Assembly: GCA_034401135.1 (NCBI GenBank)
Contig: JAWZSP010000004.1
Location: forward strand, 1,984,001-2,048,000
DNA length: 64,000 nucleotides
Reading direction: 5' to 3'
Source: Volutella citrinella
Lineage: Eukaryota > Ascomycota > Sordariomycetes > Hypocreales > Nectriaceae
Numbering within the stretch: position 1 is the first letter of the stretch; each line of letters opens with the position of its first letter. This document shows, piece after piece, positions 46,908-57,961 of the stretch. A program made the position numbers and the translations under genes. A model generated the notes under the pieces. That model was not told the DNA's origin. It made no database searches and was given only the letters and a program-made list of their open reading frames with translations.

Positions 46908-47987
46908 TCAGTCACCGCTGATTTTGGCATGTCGAAAGTATTTCATCCCGACCCATGCAGCCACGACCCATACCCAGGCCATGACGCCCGTCAATATTAT
47001 CAGGGCTGGGTAGTATCCGACGATGGGCAAGGTCGGGTCGTCCTCGAGCTCCGGCGGCGCGTATGGAGTTTTTCCAACGTCCCAGGCCCAACTCCAAATA
47101 TCAAAACAAGAACCCATTCCGATGACGAAGACGAACCATGTTATACACAAGACAACCCAGCCCCACCACTCGGTATCTGCATAGTCCCAGTCGACCTCGT
47201 GAGCCGGCCCAGCGCTGTTGGAAAGGCCGGCATAGGACAGAGGGGACTTGGCTCGCTGGACTGACCTCCGCCGCTGCGGTGCGGTCGACACAAGACTGTC
47301 GAAATACGAATCGCCCGTGGCCGAGATGGGGAGGCCTTGCCGCAAGGGGACAGAGTTTCGTGGGATCTGAAGAATATCGTCTTCGTCTGTTGACGTGTAC
47401 GAAGGTGGGCTGGTGCTGGTTGGCTCAGATGGCGAAACAAGGGTGCTCTCGCTGGCCTTTCCCATTGACAAATCGCCAACAATGTTGCTCCCATTGCCGT
47501 CGCCGTTGGGTCCCACCGCATCGTGGGGAGTGCCCTTGCCTCCGGTTGGGCTTAATTGGCCGGACAAGGGCGTCTGCGAAACAGGCGACTCGAGGCCCAA
47601 GGCGGCTCTATGTGGGAGGATGTCGATGTTGAGAGGCTTGCTGTCCTTGCGATCCCGCTGCGCACCACGACCTAGCAGAGCGACCTTTCTAAGGGAGCCC
47701 CTGCGCCTTCGCGTCTTTTGTATTATGCCGGCCGAGGGCCTAGGAGAAGGCTGACTGCTGCGAGCGGGTGCCGGGCTCAGGATCGAGGCAGGAGGAGTGT
47801 ATGCCATCCCATCATGGCCGTTGTGGTCGTCGTGGTCGTCGCGAGGCTCGTTCGCAAACTTGCTGGAATCGCTGGAGCCGCGCATGAAGGGAAGCCGGGA
47901 TAGAAGGCCAGTACCAGATGAGGTACGTCGGTGAATGGCTGGGGAGGTAGGAGGACTCGATTGCGACCCTGTATCAGGCGAAGTCAT
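46908..47987 (-). CDS. conserved fungal two-TM membrane protein of unknown function
   Basis: A single exon encodes 359 residues. The first 270 are Ser/Pro-rich and basic, without a signal peptide, and include a KTRRRRGSLRK patch suited to phosphorylation. The C-terminal 85 residues are clearly structured: a Trp-rich membrane helix (WGWVVLCITWFVFVIGMGSC, about 275-296), a short loop with PYAPPELEDDPTLPIVGYY, a second helix (ALIILTGVMAWVWVVAAW, about 327-346) and a basic end. I recall this C-terminus as conserved among filamentous ascomycetes, but I know of no function. The topology suggests a large cytosolic N-domain with both ends cytosolic. Confidence 0.75.
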   Translation of the reverse strand: MTSPDTGSQSSPPTSPAIHRRTSSGTGLLSRLPFMRGSSDSSKFANEPRDDHDDHNGHDGMAYTPPASILSPAPARSSQPSPRPSAGIIQKTRRRRGSLRKVALLGRGAQRDRKDSKPLNIDILPHRAALGLESPVSQTPLSGQLSPTGGKGTPHDAVGPNGDGNGSNIVGDLSMGKASESTLVSPSEPTSTSPPSYTSTDEDDILQIPRNSVPLRQGLPISATGDSYFDSLVSTAPQRRRSVQRAKSPLSYAGLSNSAGPAHEVDWDYADTEWWGWVVLCITWFVFVIGMGSCFDIWSWAWDVGKTPYAPPELEDDPTLPIVGYYPALIILTGVMAWVWVVAAWVGMKYFRHAKISGD

Positions 47988-48627
47988 CTTGACTCAGTTG
48001 AAGGGCGCAAGGCTGGAATGAGCTCTGGAGCTGGTGAGCGAAGGCTGCGGATTCGCGCGAGTCGGGCCACCGTACCTATCAGGCACGTAGTATACTACCA
48101 ACGGTAGCCAACTTGGAGAAACATTTTCTATCCTGAGAAGATCGGCTGGAAAATACACAAGAATGGTTTGTAAAGATACGTAGGCGGCTGGGTATGGTGC
48201 ATGCGAAAAGCATGGAGTTGTCGTCGCTATTGAAATTAATTACCTGCCCTGTGCCATGGGATGCAACGATGTCCAGACGTCGCCACGACCCAAATCGCTC
48301 CGGGGTGGTGTATGCAGTACCTATAGAGTACATCTATTTTAACTCTTGGATGGCAATCCTGGCTGGGATCTCCTTATGTTTCAAGTACACGCAAGTACTC
48401 CCCCACCTCCCGTCCCCCCTCCCCTGGGTCGGCCACTAGCGCTCTCCCCCCGGTAACGTAGCGCTAGAGTAACAGTGCACCATCTGCGGCAGATTCGTAC
48501 CTGGCCGTTGAACGACTCCATCGCATGCCCATTGTGCGAGATTGAAGCGGACGTTGCTCACAAGCCTGCCAATCCAACCGCGTGTTTATCGAGAGACTCA
48601 GAAGCAACCCTCTGGAAGTACCGTCAT
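47988..48627. other. divergent intergenic region
   Basis: The promoters of the two-TM protein (-) and the Zrg17-like gene (+) lie here. The frame of the Zrg17-like gene is open upstream to ATG 48475, so part of this region could be coding if that start is used. Confidence 0.5.
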
Positions 48628-50142
48628 ATGGCGACCGGGCACCGTCGTTCCGGCCGCCTTCCACCGACCGCTAGGCCTTTCCCCGAGCCCCCAAGCCTTG
48701 TCGTCGACGACCACGGCCACCTCGACGCTGCGGACGACGAGACCGACGCCGATAAGATTCAGCGCCAGCTGCACGACGAATCCGGCCTTCTGAGCGCTTC
48801 TGCCGCTTCTCTTTCGCCGTCGTCCAATTTCTTGCACCCTCATTTGGACACAATGGCTGGCGACGAACAGACCGGGCCTTCGCCCATGTCGCCCAACAGC
48901 CCTCCAGCGCCCAATCCCTTCAACTTTCAGACGCAGGTCATATCGACAGCACCAGTCAAACCAGTGAGTCAATACTCAACCAGATTCCCCCCTCGTTTAG
49001 CATTTTGCAGTGCCACTAACCCGCGCCTCCGATAGAATATCGGCCAACGCCGTGGCCATCGATATAAGCACAGTAGTATCTCGACTCAACACCAGATCTT
49101 CCAAGAGCCTCCCCCGCGGCCTCCTCCTGTTCTCCCAGCCTCGCTTCCTATACCCACAGTCCGCGACGCCTGGAAGAGCATGACCAAGGACCAGCGGATC
49201 CACCTGTATTGGAGCTTCTGCCACCTCGCAATCGCTACATTCGTCTTCTTCCGCTCAGAGGGCTCGCTTGCGACAACGGCCCTGTCCCACCTCGTGTTCT
49301 TCGATGCTGGAAGCGCCGCTGTCTGCGTGCTTGTTGACGTCCTGGGCAACTTCGAGGTCTGGCGCCGCAGCAGTATCCGCCACCCTTTCGGCCTGGAGCG
49401 GGTCGAAGTCCTTGCTGGCTTTGCCATGTCTATATTCCTACTATTCGGTGGCTTCGATCTCGTATCCCACACCCTCAAGCATTTCCTCGAGTCCGTTGGG
49501 GACCACGAGCCACACCACAACCATGGACATGACTCTGTCGAGGGAGCTGATGGGTCTCTTGACCTCGTATCAGCGGCTGCTATTGGCAGCACCATTGTCT
49601 CGGCATATGGGCTGAGGAATCATGCACGCATTGCACGGCTCATGAGGGTTTCCTATTTGGCTTCTCTGCCGAGTATTCTGTCCAACCCCTTTCACTTCCT
49701 CACTCTTTCCTTTTCTGGGATAATTGCCCTCCTGCCGTTGTTTTCCATTGCGCTATACACTTGGCTTGACTGTTTGATCTGCATCGTTATTGCTCTTGCC
49801 ATGTTCGCTCTAGGAATGCGACTCGCCGTTGCTCAGGGCTTGATGCTTCTCATGTCCTATGGCGGCGACAGCGGGAACAATGGCGTCAGTGCGGTGCTTC
49901 GCGAGATTGAGACTGAACCCAGCGTTGTCTCGATTGACGATGCCCAGTTCTGGCAGGTTCACTACGGCCTATGTATGGCCAACCTGAAACTCAGCGTCGC
50001 CAAGGGCTGTGATGAAATGTCACTGAGCAAACTGCGGAGCCGAATATCGGCTCTCATTCAGAACCGATTAGGTGAGGGCTACGGCCATGGTGGTAGCATT
50101 AGGTGGGAAGTTACAATACAGATGAGCTCAGACACCCACTGA
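48628..50142 (+). CDS. CDF family zinc transporter subunit, Zrg17-like
   Basis: Two exons (48628-48963, 49036-50142) encode 480 residues. A disordered N-terminus with PPPRPPPVLP precedes TRDAWKS-type entry and about six membrane helices. The cation-diffusion hallmark FGLERVEVLAGF follows TM2, and a His-rich loop (HEPHHNHGHD) lies between TM4 and TM5. The C-terminal cytosolic domain includes VHYGLCMANLKLSVAKGC. Metal ligands are atypical: TM2 has HLVFFD (H-x4-D) and TM5 (FHFLTLSFSG) has no HxxxD pair. That fits Zrg17, the partner subunit that forms a heteromeric zinc importer of the ER with Msc2/Cis4. ATG 48628 was chosen; ATG 48475 would add 51 residues. Confidence 0.85.
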
Positions 50143-50569
50143 GCGCTGATGTATAAGGGCCTGGCTATTTAGCCCAATCGTACATAGGAACGTTCACTTC
50201 AATATTTCCGTGTTGTATAGCACGTATAGGGGACCGTCACGAATGAATCAAGTCAAATAAGTCACCGGCTATACATAGCCTGCATCATGATCGGGCCAAA
50301 AGTGATCCAAATATTGGACACATGAATTGAGGAGGGTATCCTTGCACGCATACAAAACATTCGACTCGCAGCAACCTTTGATGACACACGCCGTTGGTCC
50401 CTGCTCGAAAATCGGAGCGGAAGACGCTCGTGCACAGCTCAGGTCCATTATAGTCCAATAACCCTCGGCTGAGGACGAAGCCCCAGCCAAGCACTCATAT
50501 ACAGGTCTAGCCTCGTGACAATGACTCCGCCAACTCCCATAAATCATCACATTTCATCGTGTTCAGAGC
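50143..50569. other. convergent 3' region between the Zrg17-like gene and MGM1
   Basis: The two 3' UTRs are expected here. A minus-strand frame (50269-50550) is rich in cysteine but has no signal peptide or recognised domain and lies where the MGM1 3' UTR should be. Confidence 0.5.
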
Positions 50570-53442
50570 CTAAAACAGACCCCATCGGCCACGTTGTCGT
50601 CCGGCATTGGCTTTAGAGCCATTCCCCAAACGGTCCCGCTCGCGGCCCTCTAGTTGCCGCAGGCTTTCCATCTTCTCGAGAACAAGCTCGAGAAGCTCCT
50701 TTCGCCGAATAACCTCAAGGTGCCGACGGATCTTGGGGTCCTCCGTTGCGAACCTCTCAATCTCCTCACGGCTGAGATGTCGACCGAGGCGGAGATCAAG
50801 TTCGCGAGGGAAATTGTAGTAGAACTCGGAGAGGAGCTCTACGTTGAGGAAGAGGACGGCGGTAGATGCCAGTTTTGTCGCCGCAGCATCGAGGAAAACC
50901 TCAGGGCAGTAGTACTTGTTTTTGGGGTCAGCACACTGCTTAGATTTTACAGCCAGCAGGCGCATCTTGATGATATCAGCTCTGTCGCGAAGGAAAACAG
51001 CCTCGCGTCCTAAATCATATTAGATCATCACTGTAGCGACGGGCAACGGATTGGCGTGTTTGCTTACCTTTGGAAAGGAGTGCTGCACTGAAGCCTCCAG
51101 CACCGCTTCGGCCATCGCCCTCAACGACGATGTCGCCCTTTCGCGCCTTGTCAACAAAGCCCATTACTTCCTTGAGTTTTCGCCGGCCTCCAACAGTGTT
51201 TTCGAGGTGCTTGAGAGCGGCCTCGCAGTCCTGAAGCTCCTTTTTGAGAACGCCACCCACATGCTCCCTGCCGTGTGACCATTCTCTGTCCTCAATGTCA
51301 ATCTCGAACTTGTATGGCTTGATGCAGTTCTCGACTTGGTCACTGGTGCTGTAGAACCTCTCGTTCAAGATGGTCGATGCTGCCTCCATGATAGTTTGCC
51401 GGGCGAAAGGGTGTCCCGAGAAGCTGGAATTGGAAATGAGGGAATCGATATGCGCCTGGATCGAGGTCGAAACTGCCGTTGTGGCCAGCCGCCCCACACC
51501 CAGCTTCGTCAGAGAGGAGGTCGAAGCATCCAATTGTCGGTGCCAGTACAATGAGTCGGCGTCTGCCTTGGGTAAGTCGGCAAGGCTATCGGGCTCAGGA
51601 ATAGCCGCAGATAGGTCACTGATAGGCTTGTTCCAAAACCTAGCTGCAAGCAAATCAAGCACCTTCTGGTCCAACTCATTCTTTAGTATCTCGTGCATCT
51701 GGGGCCGCCCGAATTCTTCGGCAAACTGCTTGAAGGAGTGTTTGAAAGCGTCCAGGCTCTCTGCCAGATATGATTCCGCAGAGAGTGGGCGGTCATTGTA
51801 TTGGACTTTGAATTCATAGGTGGCTTCCTCTAGCTCTTGACGAATTGCATCGCTCGTCGTTTGTAGGCTGGACGACATTGTCTGCTCCAAGACATGCATG
51901 AGCTTCTTGCGAAGGGTCGTGGTTCCAGTGTTCAGCCCAGAATCAGATCCGAACTCCAGGGGGTGCGAGGAGAAGAACGCATTCTCGTGCTTCGTAATCT
52001 CTGTCGACAGGTTGGTGGCCCCCATCTTGAAAAGTCCCGTTGCCGCGGGCGCCTTGCATACGACGCCCACATAACCCAGCCTCAGAGGATACTGCTTATC
52101 GCTCAGGATGGATGCACCGCGAGTGGCATCAACCAAGTCCATCTTGGTGATGACACCAATAGTTCGTTCACCGCGAGGATCGACTCTTCGAGATGCACGA
52201 AGGGCAGTTGAGTTTGCCAAATCAACATCAGCCGCAGAAATAGCCAGAATGACATTTGGAGGCTGAATATATTTGTCGCAGAGCTCTGAAATCTTCTGCT
52301 TGAGCTCAAGGGGTTGGTTATGTCCGACCACCTGAATGTACCCTGGCAGATCAATGAGTGACAGATCAGGAACATTTGGCGAATACACTGTCAGGTGGAT
52401 TGGGTCGTCCGAAACACACTCTGTATCTGGTACAGCCAAATTTAGTTCTGTGAGAGTTCTCTGTATGGAGGAGAAGTCTGTGATGTGTCGGAGGCCAAGA
52501 TCGGGAAATTCGCCGTATTCCTCCTTGGATGATGGAGTATTGACAAGGGTCAACTCAATTGGCCTGCGAGTGACCATGTTGGACCCCTTCGGTAGGAACT
52601 CGTGGCCAACAATAGCTTCCAAGACGGAACTCTTGCCGGAGGACTGGGACCCAATGACGACAATCGATGGTAGCGTCAACGAGCTGGACTGCCCAACCCT
52701 CTGCAAGATGCTGCGAATCTCGATCATTTTCTTGGTGAGAACCATCATTTGATCATCCCTGGCGATTGCATCAGGGGACGGGGTTTCGTCATCTTTCTCA
52801 TACCCATAAGCAGCCGCAGAAGCGCCAGCGACAGCGGCGGCACCGCTTCTGCTGTGCTTTGGATCGCCGCCGCCGCCGCCCGGTCCGCCCGATCCGCCGG
52901 TGATGGGCTCATCATCTGGCCCAAATGTGTTCTTGAGCCAGTCTGGGAGCTCAACATGTTCCTTGGTATTTTGCCAACCGCGCTTCGTTTGTTCGGCAAT
53001 ATCCTTCGCTCCAGCGAGGAGGCTCGAGGCGGTACTTGAAACGGTTTCGGTAGTGGTGTTGAAGATGTTCACTGCGAAGTTTCCAGCCTCTAGGATCCTG
53101 TCAGAATGTGGGGGAAGAAAAGGGGAGGGCACAACTATTCGTACGGGTAGCTTGATACTGAACCCAAGCCAAGGTGCCAATGGCAAGGCCACCAAACATG
53201 GCTGGCACCCGGATGAACTTGACAACAAGCTTGGGGAGGAGGCGAGCAAAGGACGCATTGCGGGCGATGACGGCATTGTGAAAGGAGTTGCCGCCATACC
53301 ACATGCGCCGCCTCGTCGCACGGATCGATGCATCAGCCTGTAGCAGCCCGCCCGTAGGATGGCGATGAAGGTGTCGGACAGGTTGAACGGTGGCGCGTCG
53401 CGTTAGCGGGCGAAGGCCGGCGGAGAGAACTCGAGAACTCAT
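50570..53442 (-). CDS. MGM1: mitochondrial dynamin-like GTPase MGM1 (OPA1 family)
   Basis: Three exons (53442-53145, 53089-51068, 51009-50570) give 919 residues. The Arg-rich N-terminus is a mitochondrial presequence and FGGLAIGTLAWVQYQATQ the inner-membrane anchor, followed by a Gly- and Ala-rich stretch where rhomboid cleavage occurs in the family. GTPase motifs: G1 GSQSSGKSS from about residue 246, G3 DLPGY, G4 TKMD. The middle and effector domains carry the paddle and end in a basic helix (ESLRQLEGRERDRLGNG). MGM1 fuses inner membranes and shapes cristae. The first intron has a second, in-frame splice choice, discussed in the findings. Exon 3 supplies the conserved GREAVFLRDRADIIK. The gene is divergent from SPB1. 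Confidence 0.94.
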
Positions 53443-53893
53443 GGTGACGCCAGCAGGTCGGGATGGTTGATCACTCGATGTTGAAGTTGTTGGGGCCCGT
53501 CAACACGCCCGGGAGATAGAGGCAGTCGACGGTCGGTGGCGTGGCATGAACTGGTTCTATGCTCAGTTCGTAGAATGGGGCCGACGTTTGGCAGAATGTA
53601 ACATATCATGCAATCAGCATTGCCAAACGACAATCCAGCTTGGGCTTCCAGGTCATGCGAGGAGCCAAGCTTGGCACATGCTGGCCCCACCAATTCCTTA
53701 CCTAAGCCAACACTTTCGCCTTCCTGGGCGTGGCTAACGCCTATTAATCCACTAAGAAAGGTGCTCGTTATCGTCACGTGGGGCGTCTTATCGCCTTCGA
53801 TTGTCGCAAAATTTCCTTGTCGCGGGGCCCAGAATTTGGAACTGCCTGTAGGCATTCATACCAAACCCAGCTTTTCGCCTCGAAGCCTTCACC
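53443..53893. promoter_or_regulatory. bidirectional promoter of MGM1 and SPB1
   Basis: 451 bp separate the two divergent start codons. The region contains a CCAAT at 53690-53694 and a palindromic CACGTG at 53775-53780, 114 bp before the SPB1 ATG. Short open frames here are not supported. Confidence 0.6.
53775..53780. promoter_or_regulatory. E-box CACGTG
   Basis: A palindromic CACGTG (bHLH-type site) lies in the shared MGM1/SPB1 promoter, close to the SPB1 start. Motif match only. Confidence 0.45.
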
Positions 53894-56516
53894 ATGGCGA
53901 TCCAGAAGAAGCATGGAAAGGGCCGTTTGGACAAGTGGTACAAGCTTGCCAAAGAAAAGGGCTATCGTGCCCGTGCTGCCTTCAAGTTGATCCAGCTGAA
54001 CAAAAAGTATGGCTTCTTGGAGAAGAGCAAAGTCTTGCTCGATCTTTGCGCTGCGCCTGGAGTAAGTAACACGACACGCCCATGCCTCATTGCACACACT
54101 GACTTTTATGCTCTGTAGTCATGGTGTCAGGTCGCAGCTGAGGTGATGCCTGTCAACAGTCTCATCGTCGGTGTAGATCTATCTCCGATCAAGCCCATCC
54201 CCCGAGTCATCACTTTCCAGAGCGATATCACAACCGAGAAGTGCCGCGCCACAATTCGACAGCATTTCAAAACTTGGAAGGCCGATACCGTTCTGCACGA
54301 TGGTGCGCCTAATGTCGGTACGGCATGGGTGCAGGATTCGTTCAACCAGGCAGAGTTGGCTTTGCAGGCGATGAAACTGGCAACCGAATTCCTTGTCGAG
54401 GGTGGTACTTTTGTTACCAAAGTCTTCAGATCGAAGGATTACAACCCTCTTCTGTGGGTGCTGAACCAACTCTTCACCAAAGTCGAGGCAACAAAGCCGC
54501 CCTCGTCGCGAAATGTTTCTGCCGAAATCTTCGTGGTGTGTATGGGTTACAAGGCACCCAAGCGAGTCGACCCGCGATTTCTGGACCCCCGGTCTGTCTT
54601 TGCTGAACTGGCAGGTGCCACCCCAAACAACGAGGCCAAGGTTTACAACCCTGAGGTCAAGAAGCGTAAGCGTGAGGGTTATGAGGAAGGGGACTACACC
54701 CAGTTCAAGGAGCTTCCGGCGAGCGAGTTCATACAGACTGTTGACCCAATCGCCATCCTGGGTAGCTACAACAAGCTTACCTTTGACCAACCTCGTAACG
54801 GAGATGTCGCCCTAGCCGCGCTGGACAAGCTGGATGAAACGACGCAAGAGATTCGCGACTGCTGTGGTGACCTCCGGGTTCTGGGCCGAAAAGATTTCAA
54901 GCTTCTCCTAAGATGGCGGTTGAGGGTGCGAGAGATCTTCGGTTTCGCGACCAAGACATCTGCGGAAACCGAGGAGCCGGAGGAGACGGCCGAGGTGGAG
55001 TCCATGGATGAAGAGCTCAAGATCCAAGAGGAGCTGCAATCCATGAAGGACAGAGAAAATGCCAAGAAGAAGCGAGAAAAGCGGAAAGACAACGAAAAGA
55101 AACAGCGCGAAATCGTGCGAATGCAGATGAACATGACGACACCCATGGATATCGGTATGGAAGAATCGGGCCCCATTGGCGAGGGAGCATTGTTTGCACT
55201 CAAAACTGCCGACAAGACGAAAAAGCGATTAGACCGGGGCAAAATGGCCATCGTGTCTGAATCCAAGCCCCGGAAAGACCAAGACAGTGGCCTCGGATCA
55301 TCCGGGGAAACCGACGAGGAGAGCGACGAGGAGGAAGACCGCCTAGAAGCGGAGCTTGACTCCATGTACTCTCAGTACCGTGAACGGAAAGCAGAGGCCG
55401 ACGCCAAATACCGAGCAAAGAAGGCTCGCAAGGAGCACGGCGATGATGAATGGGAGGGCCTGTCGGCTGATGAAGAAGTTCGGCAAGAGGATGATTCCTC
55501 AGAACTTGACGAAGAAGACGATTCCTCAGACGAAGAATCGGAAAAGGCCCCATCTCGGTCGTTGATCCGAGACCTTGACTCCAGCACTGGCGCCAATGGG
55601 TTGTCCAAGAGAGCAACTGCGTTCTTCAACCAGGACATTTTCAAGGATATCACCGGCTCGCTGCCCCGGGTGGAAGACGATGGAGACGAGGACATGTCGG
55701 ATGACGAGGTGAGCAAGGAGGCACAGGCTGCTTTTGAGGCCCAGGCCCAGAAGCGTGCTGCGCAAGCCGCCCAGAAGCAGACATCAACTATGAACAAGGA
55801 GACCGAACTAGTCTCCGACTCGGACGATGACTCGGACGGTTTTGAGGTTGTCAAACAGGGTGAAGATGAGGACTGGGAGAAGCAAGACGAACGAAATGCA
55901 GATGGGAGTCTTAGTAAGTCGCCTAACGTTGACATTCAGCCCAGCAAACTAACAGGTTTCACTAGATATCGACATCATCACCGCTGAGGCTATGACGCTT
56001 GCTCATCAGCTTGCTACAGGTCAGAAGACTAGCCACGACGCCATCGACGACGGCTTCAACAAGTACGCCTTCAGGGACCGAGATGGGTTGCCCGATTGGT
56101 TCCTGGACGACGAGGGGAGACACGACAAGCTCCAGAAGCCCATTAGCAAGGCTGCAGCCACGGCGATTAAAGAAAAGCTGCGAGCTTACAACGCCCGCCC
56201 CATCAAGAAGGTGCGGGAGGCCAAGGCCCGTAAGAAGTTCAAGGCTGGCCAGAGGCTGGAGAAGCTGAAGAAGAAGTCGGACATGCTTGCCAGTGACGAG
56301 GGCATGACAGAGAAGGAGAAGGCCGACAGCATTGCAAGGCTGCTTAGCAAGGCGGCGAAGAAGAAGCCTAGCACCCCCGCGAAGCTGGTTGTTGCGAGGG
56401 GTCTCAACCGTGGTATCAAGGGTCGGCCCAAGGGTGTCAAGGGACGCTACAGAATTGTTGATCCTAGGATGAAGAAGGAGTTGAGGGCGCAGAAGAGGAT
56501 ATCCAAGCGCAAGTAG
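53894..56516 (+). CDS. SPB1: 25S rRNA 2'-O-methyltransferase SPB1 (FtsJ family)
   Basis: Three exons (53894-54061, 54119-55913, 55966-56516) encode 837 residues. The FtsJ domain occupies about 1-220: [13 protein letters not shown] (catalytic Lys), the SAM-binding [16 protein letters not shown] split by intron 1, [10 protein letters not shown] (Asp), GGTFVTKVF (Lys) and SAEIFVV (Glu) complete the K-D-K-E tetrad. A DUF3381 helical part and strongly acidic coiled regions follow. The C-terminal Spb1 domain ([16 protein letters not shown], then a Lys-rich tail with [18 protein letters not shown]) closes the protein. SPB1 methylates the A-loop guanosine of 25S rRNA in nucleolar pre-60S particles. 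It converges with the JMJD7-like gene with 74 bp between stops. Confidence 0.96.
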
Positions 56517-56590
56517 TAGTAAAAAGGACGGCGAGAATGTTGTATAGACTATATTTGGGGGGTGGTTTGGCCACTCTTGATAATCCAACA

Positions 56591-57961
56591 CTACCCAGGT
56601 ACCGTCTCTTCCAAGCCAAGACTGCGAATAAATGTTGAAACGGGGTACAGCGGGCCCGCGAAATCCATATCGTACCTAGATTGTGTCATGAGTCAAACAG
56701 TTGGCGCGTAAGGGGAACCCAGGGCCGTCATCGTACCAGTAATTGACTGCCAGCACAAAACCTTCATCCTCCAGCGCGCATGACTGAGAAACTTTGTGAT
56801 ACCTGCATACAGGGAGACATAGGGTTAGCCTAGTCTCAAACTGATAGTCAAAGCAATAATGAGGGACCTGCAGGAACCCGAGGCGTGCGGTGAAAGAGTA
56901 TCAGTAGTATGGTACTGGGTTACGAACCACATGGCAGGGAGATAGAGCATGTCACCAGGCTCCAAGGTGACATGCATAGGCTTAGCTAGGTGTGAGAACC
57001 GAGACGGATTCCTGTCAGGATGATCAGGATCCCAGATAGCAAAGGGGACTGCGCTCGTGTCATCGTCCATTTGCATATCCAGCTCCTTTCCACGTCGGCA
57101 GTAGGTCGCCGGCGGTAGGAGGCGCTCGTTTACGCAGGGATGGAAAAGCGGCGGGAGGAGCACAAAGTGTTTCCTCCCCAACACCTGGACATAGATGTTC
57201 TCGTAGTTGTCCTTGTGCATCGCCGTGATCGTCTTGGAATTGCCTATCCATAGGTTGATGGCCTCTGGCTCCCTGTCCAGTGCTATCCTGGCAAAAGGGA
57301 CGTCTTTCTGAACGTCGGAGAAAAGCGGGATATACTCATTGCGCAAGTTGTCGTTTTCTTATCATTACAATCCTTAGTTTTCCATTTACGAGACGCAAGC
57401 ACGAGGCGGGTTGGCGGAAGACGTACGGGTTTGGGCGTATCTCACTTCGGCGCTGGGAGGAAATTCCGGGTCGGTTTCTTGGCGTACCACATACTCCAAG
57501 AATGTATCAAACGGCTGGTCTTCCTCGTGAGGCTTGACAAAAACTGGAAAGTTGCCGCCTGGGGGTACTGTGGGGGAATCGGCATTGCTGTGATCCTCCG
57601 CAACAAGGGTTAGCGAAGAGGTTGGCATACAACGCTGCGCGGCAAAACATGTCCATGTTTCCGGTTGGGCTAGGCTTTCTATAGGAACAACGCACCCGAA
57701 TGGGGTTACAGCAACGTTGACAGGCTGGTTACCAAGGGTTTTGAGCAGATATGCCGAGTTCCACTCCTGGCAGGCTTTCCAAGACGCTGCACCACCTCTG
57801 ACGACGAACGGGGTGTTGCGAGCTACAAAGCGCATAAACTCCAGGGGGCTGGGCTCCTCTACGAGTTCCTCAATGGCATTACTGTTGAGCTCGTTGAAGG
57901 TGTGCAGGAGGCTGCTCAAGGCGCCGTCGTGGCCAACCGCCGCCGCCACCGTGGATTGCAT
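56591..57961 (-). CDS. JmjC-domain protein, JMJD7-like lysyl hydroxylase
   Basis: Five exons (57961-57696, 57587-57427, 57357-56928, 56802-56737, 56675-56591) encode 335 residues. PVNVAVTPFGNADSP, NLWIGNSKTITAMHKDNYEN, LLPPLFHPC and MLYLPAMWYHKVSQS follow human JMJD7 closely. The Fe(II) ligands are His190, Asp192 and His288. The ending AVNYWYDMDFAGPLYP appears only after splicing two small introns that the open frame reads through. JMJD7 is a 2-oxoglutarate oxygenase that hydroxylates a lysine in DRG-type GTPases; that role is inferred here. One acceptor is AAG rather than YAG (intron 57358-57426). ATG 57961 is used; the frame stays open upstream to 58366 without conserved sequence. Confidence 0.88.

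Noticed and set aside
46559..46930. 123-codon minus-strand open frame
   Set aside because: It overlaps the 3' end of the two-TM gene by 23 bp, has no recognised domain and no intron support, and lies where that gene's 3' UTR is expected.
50269..50550. Cysteine-rich 93-codon minus-strand frame
   Set aside because: No signal peptide or recognisable pattern, and it falls in the expected 3' UTR of MGM1. It is probably chance.
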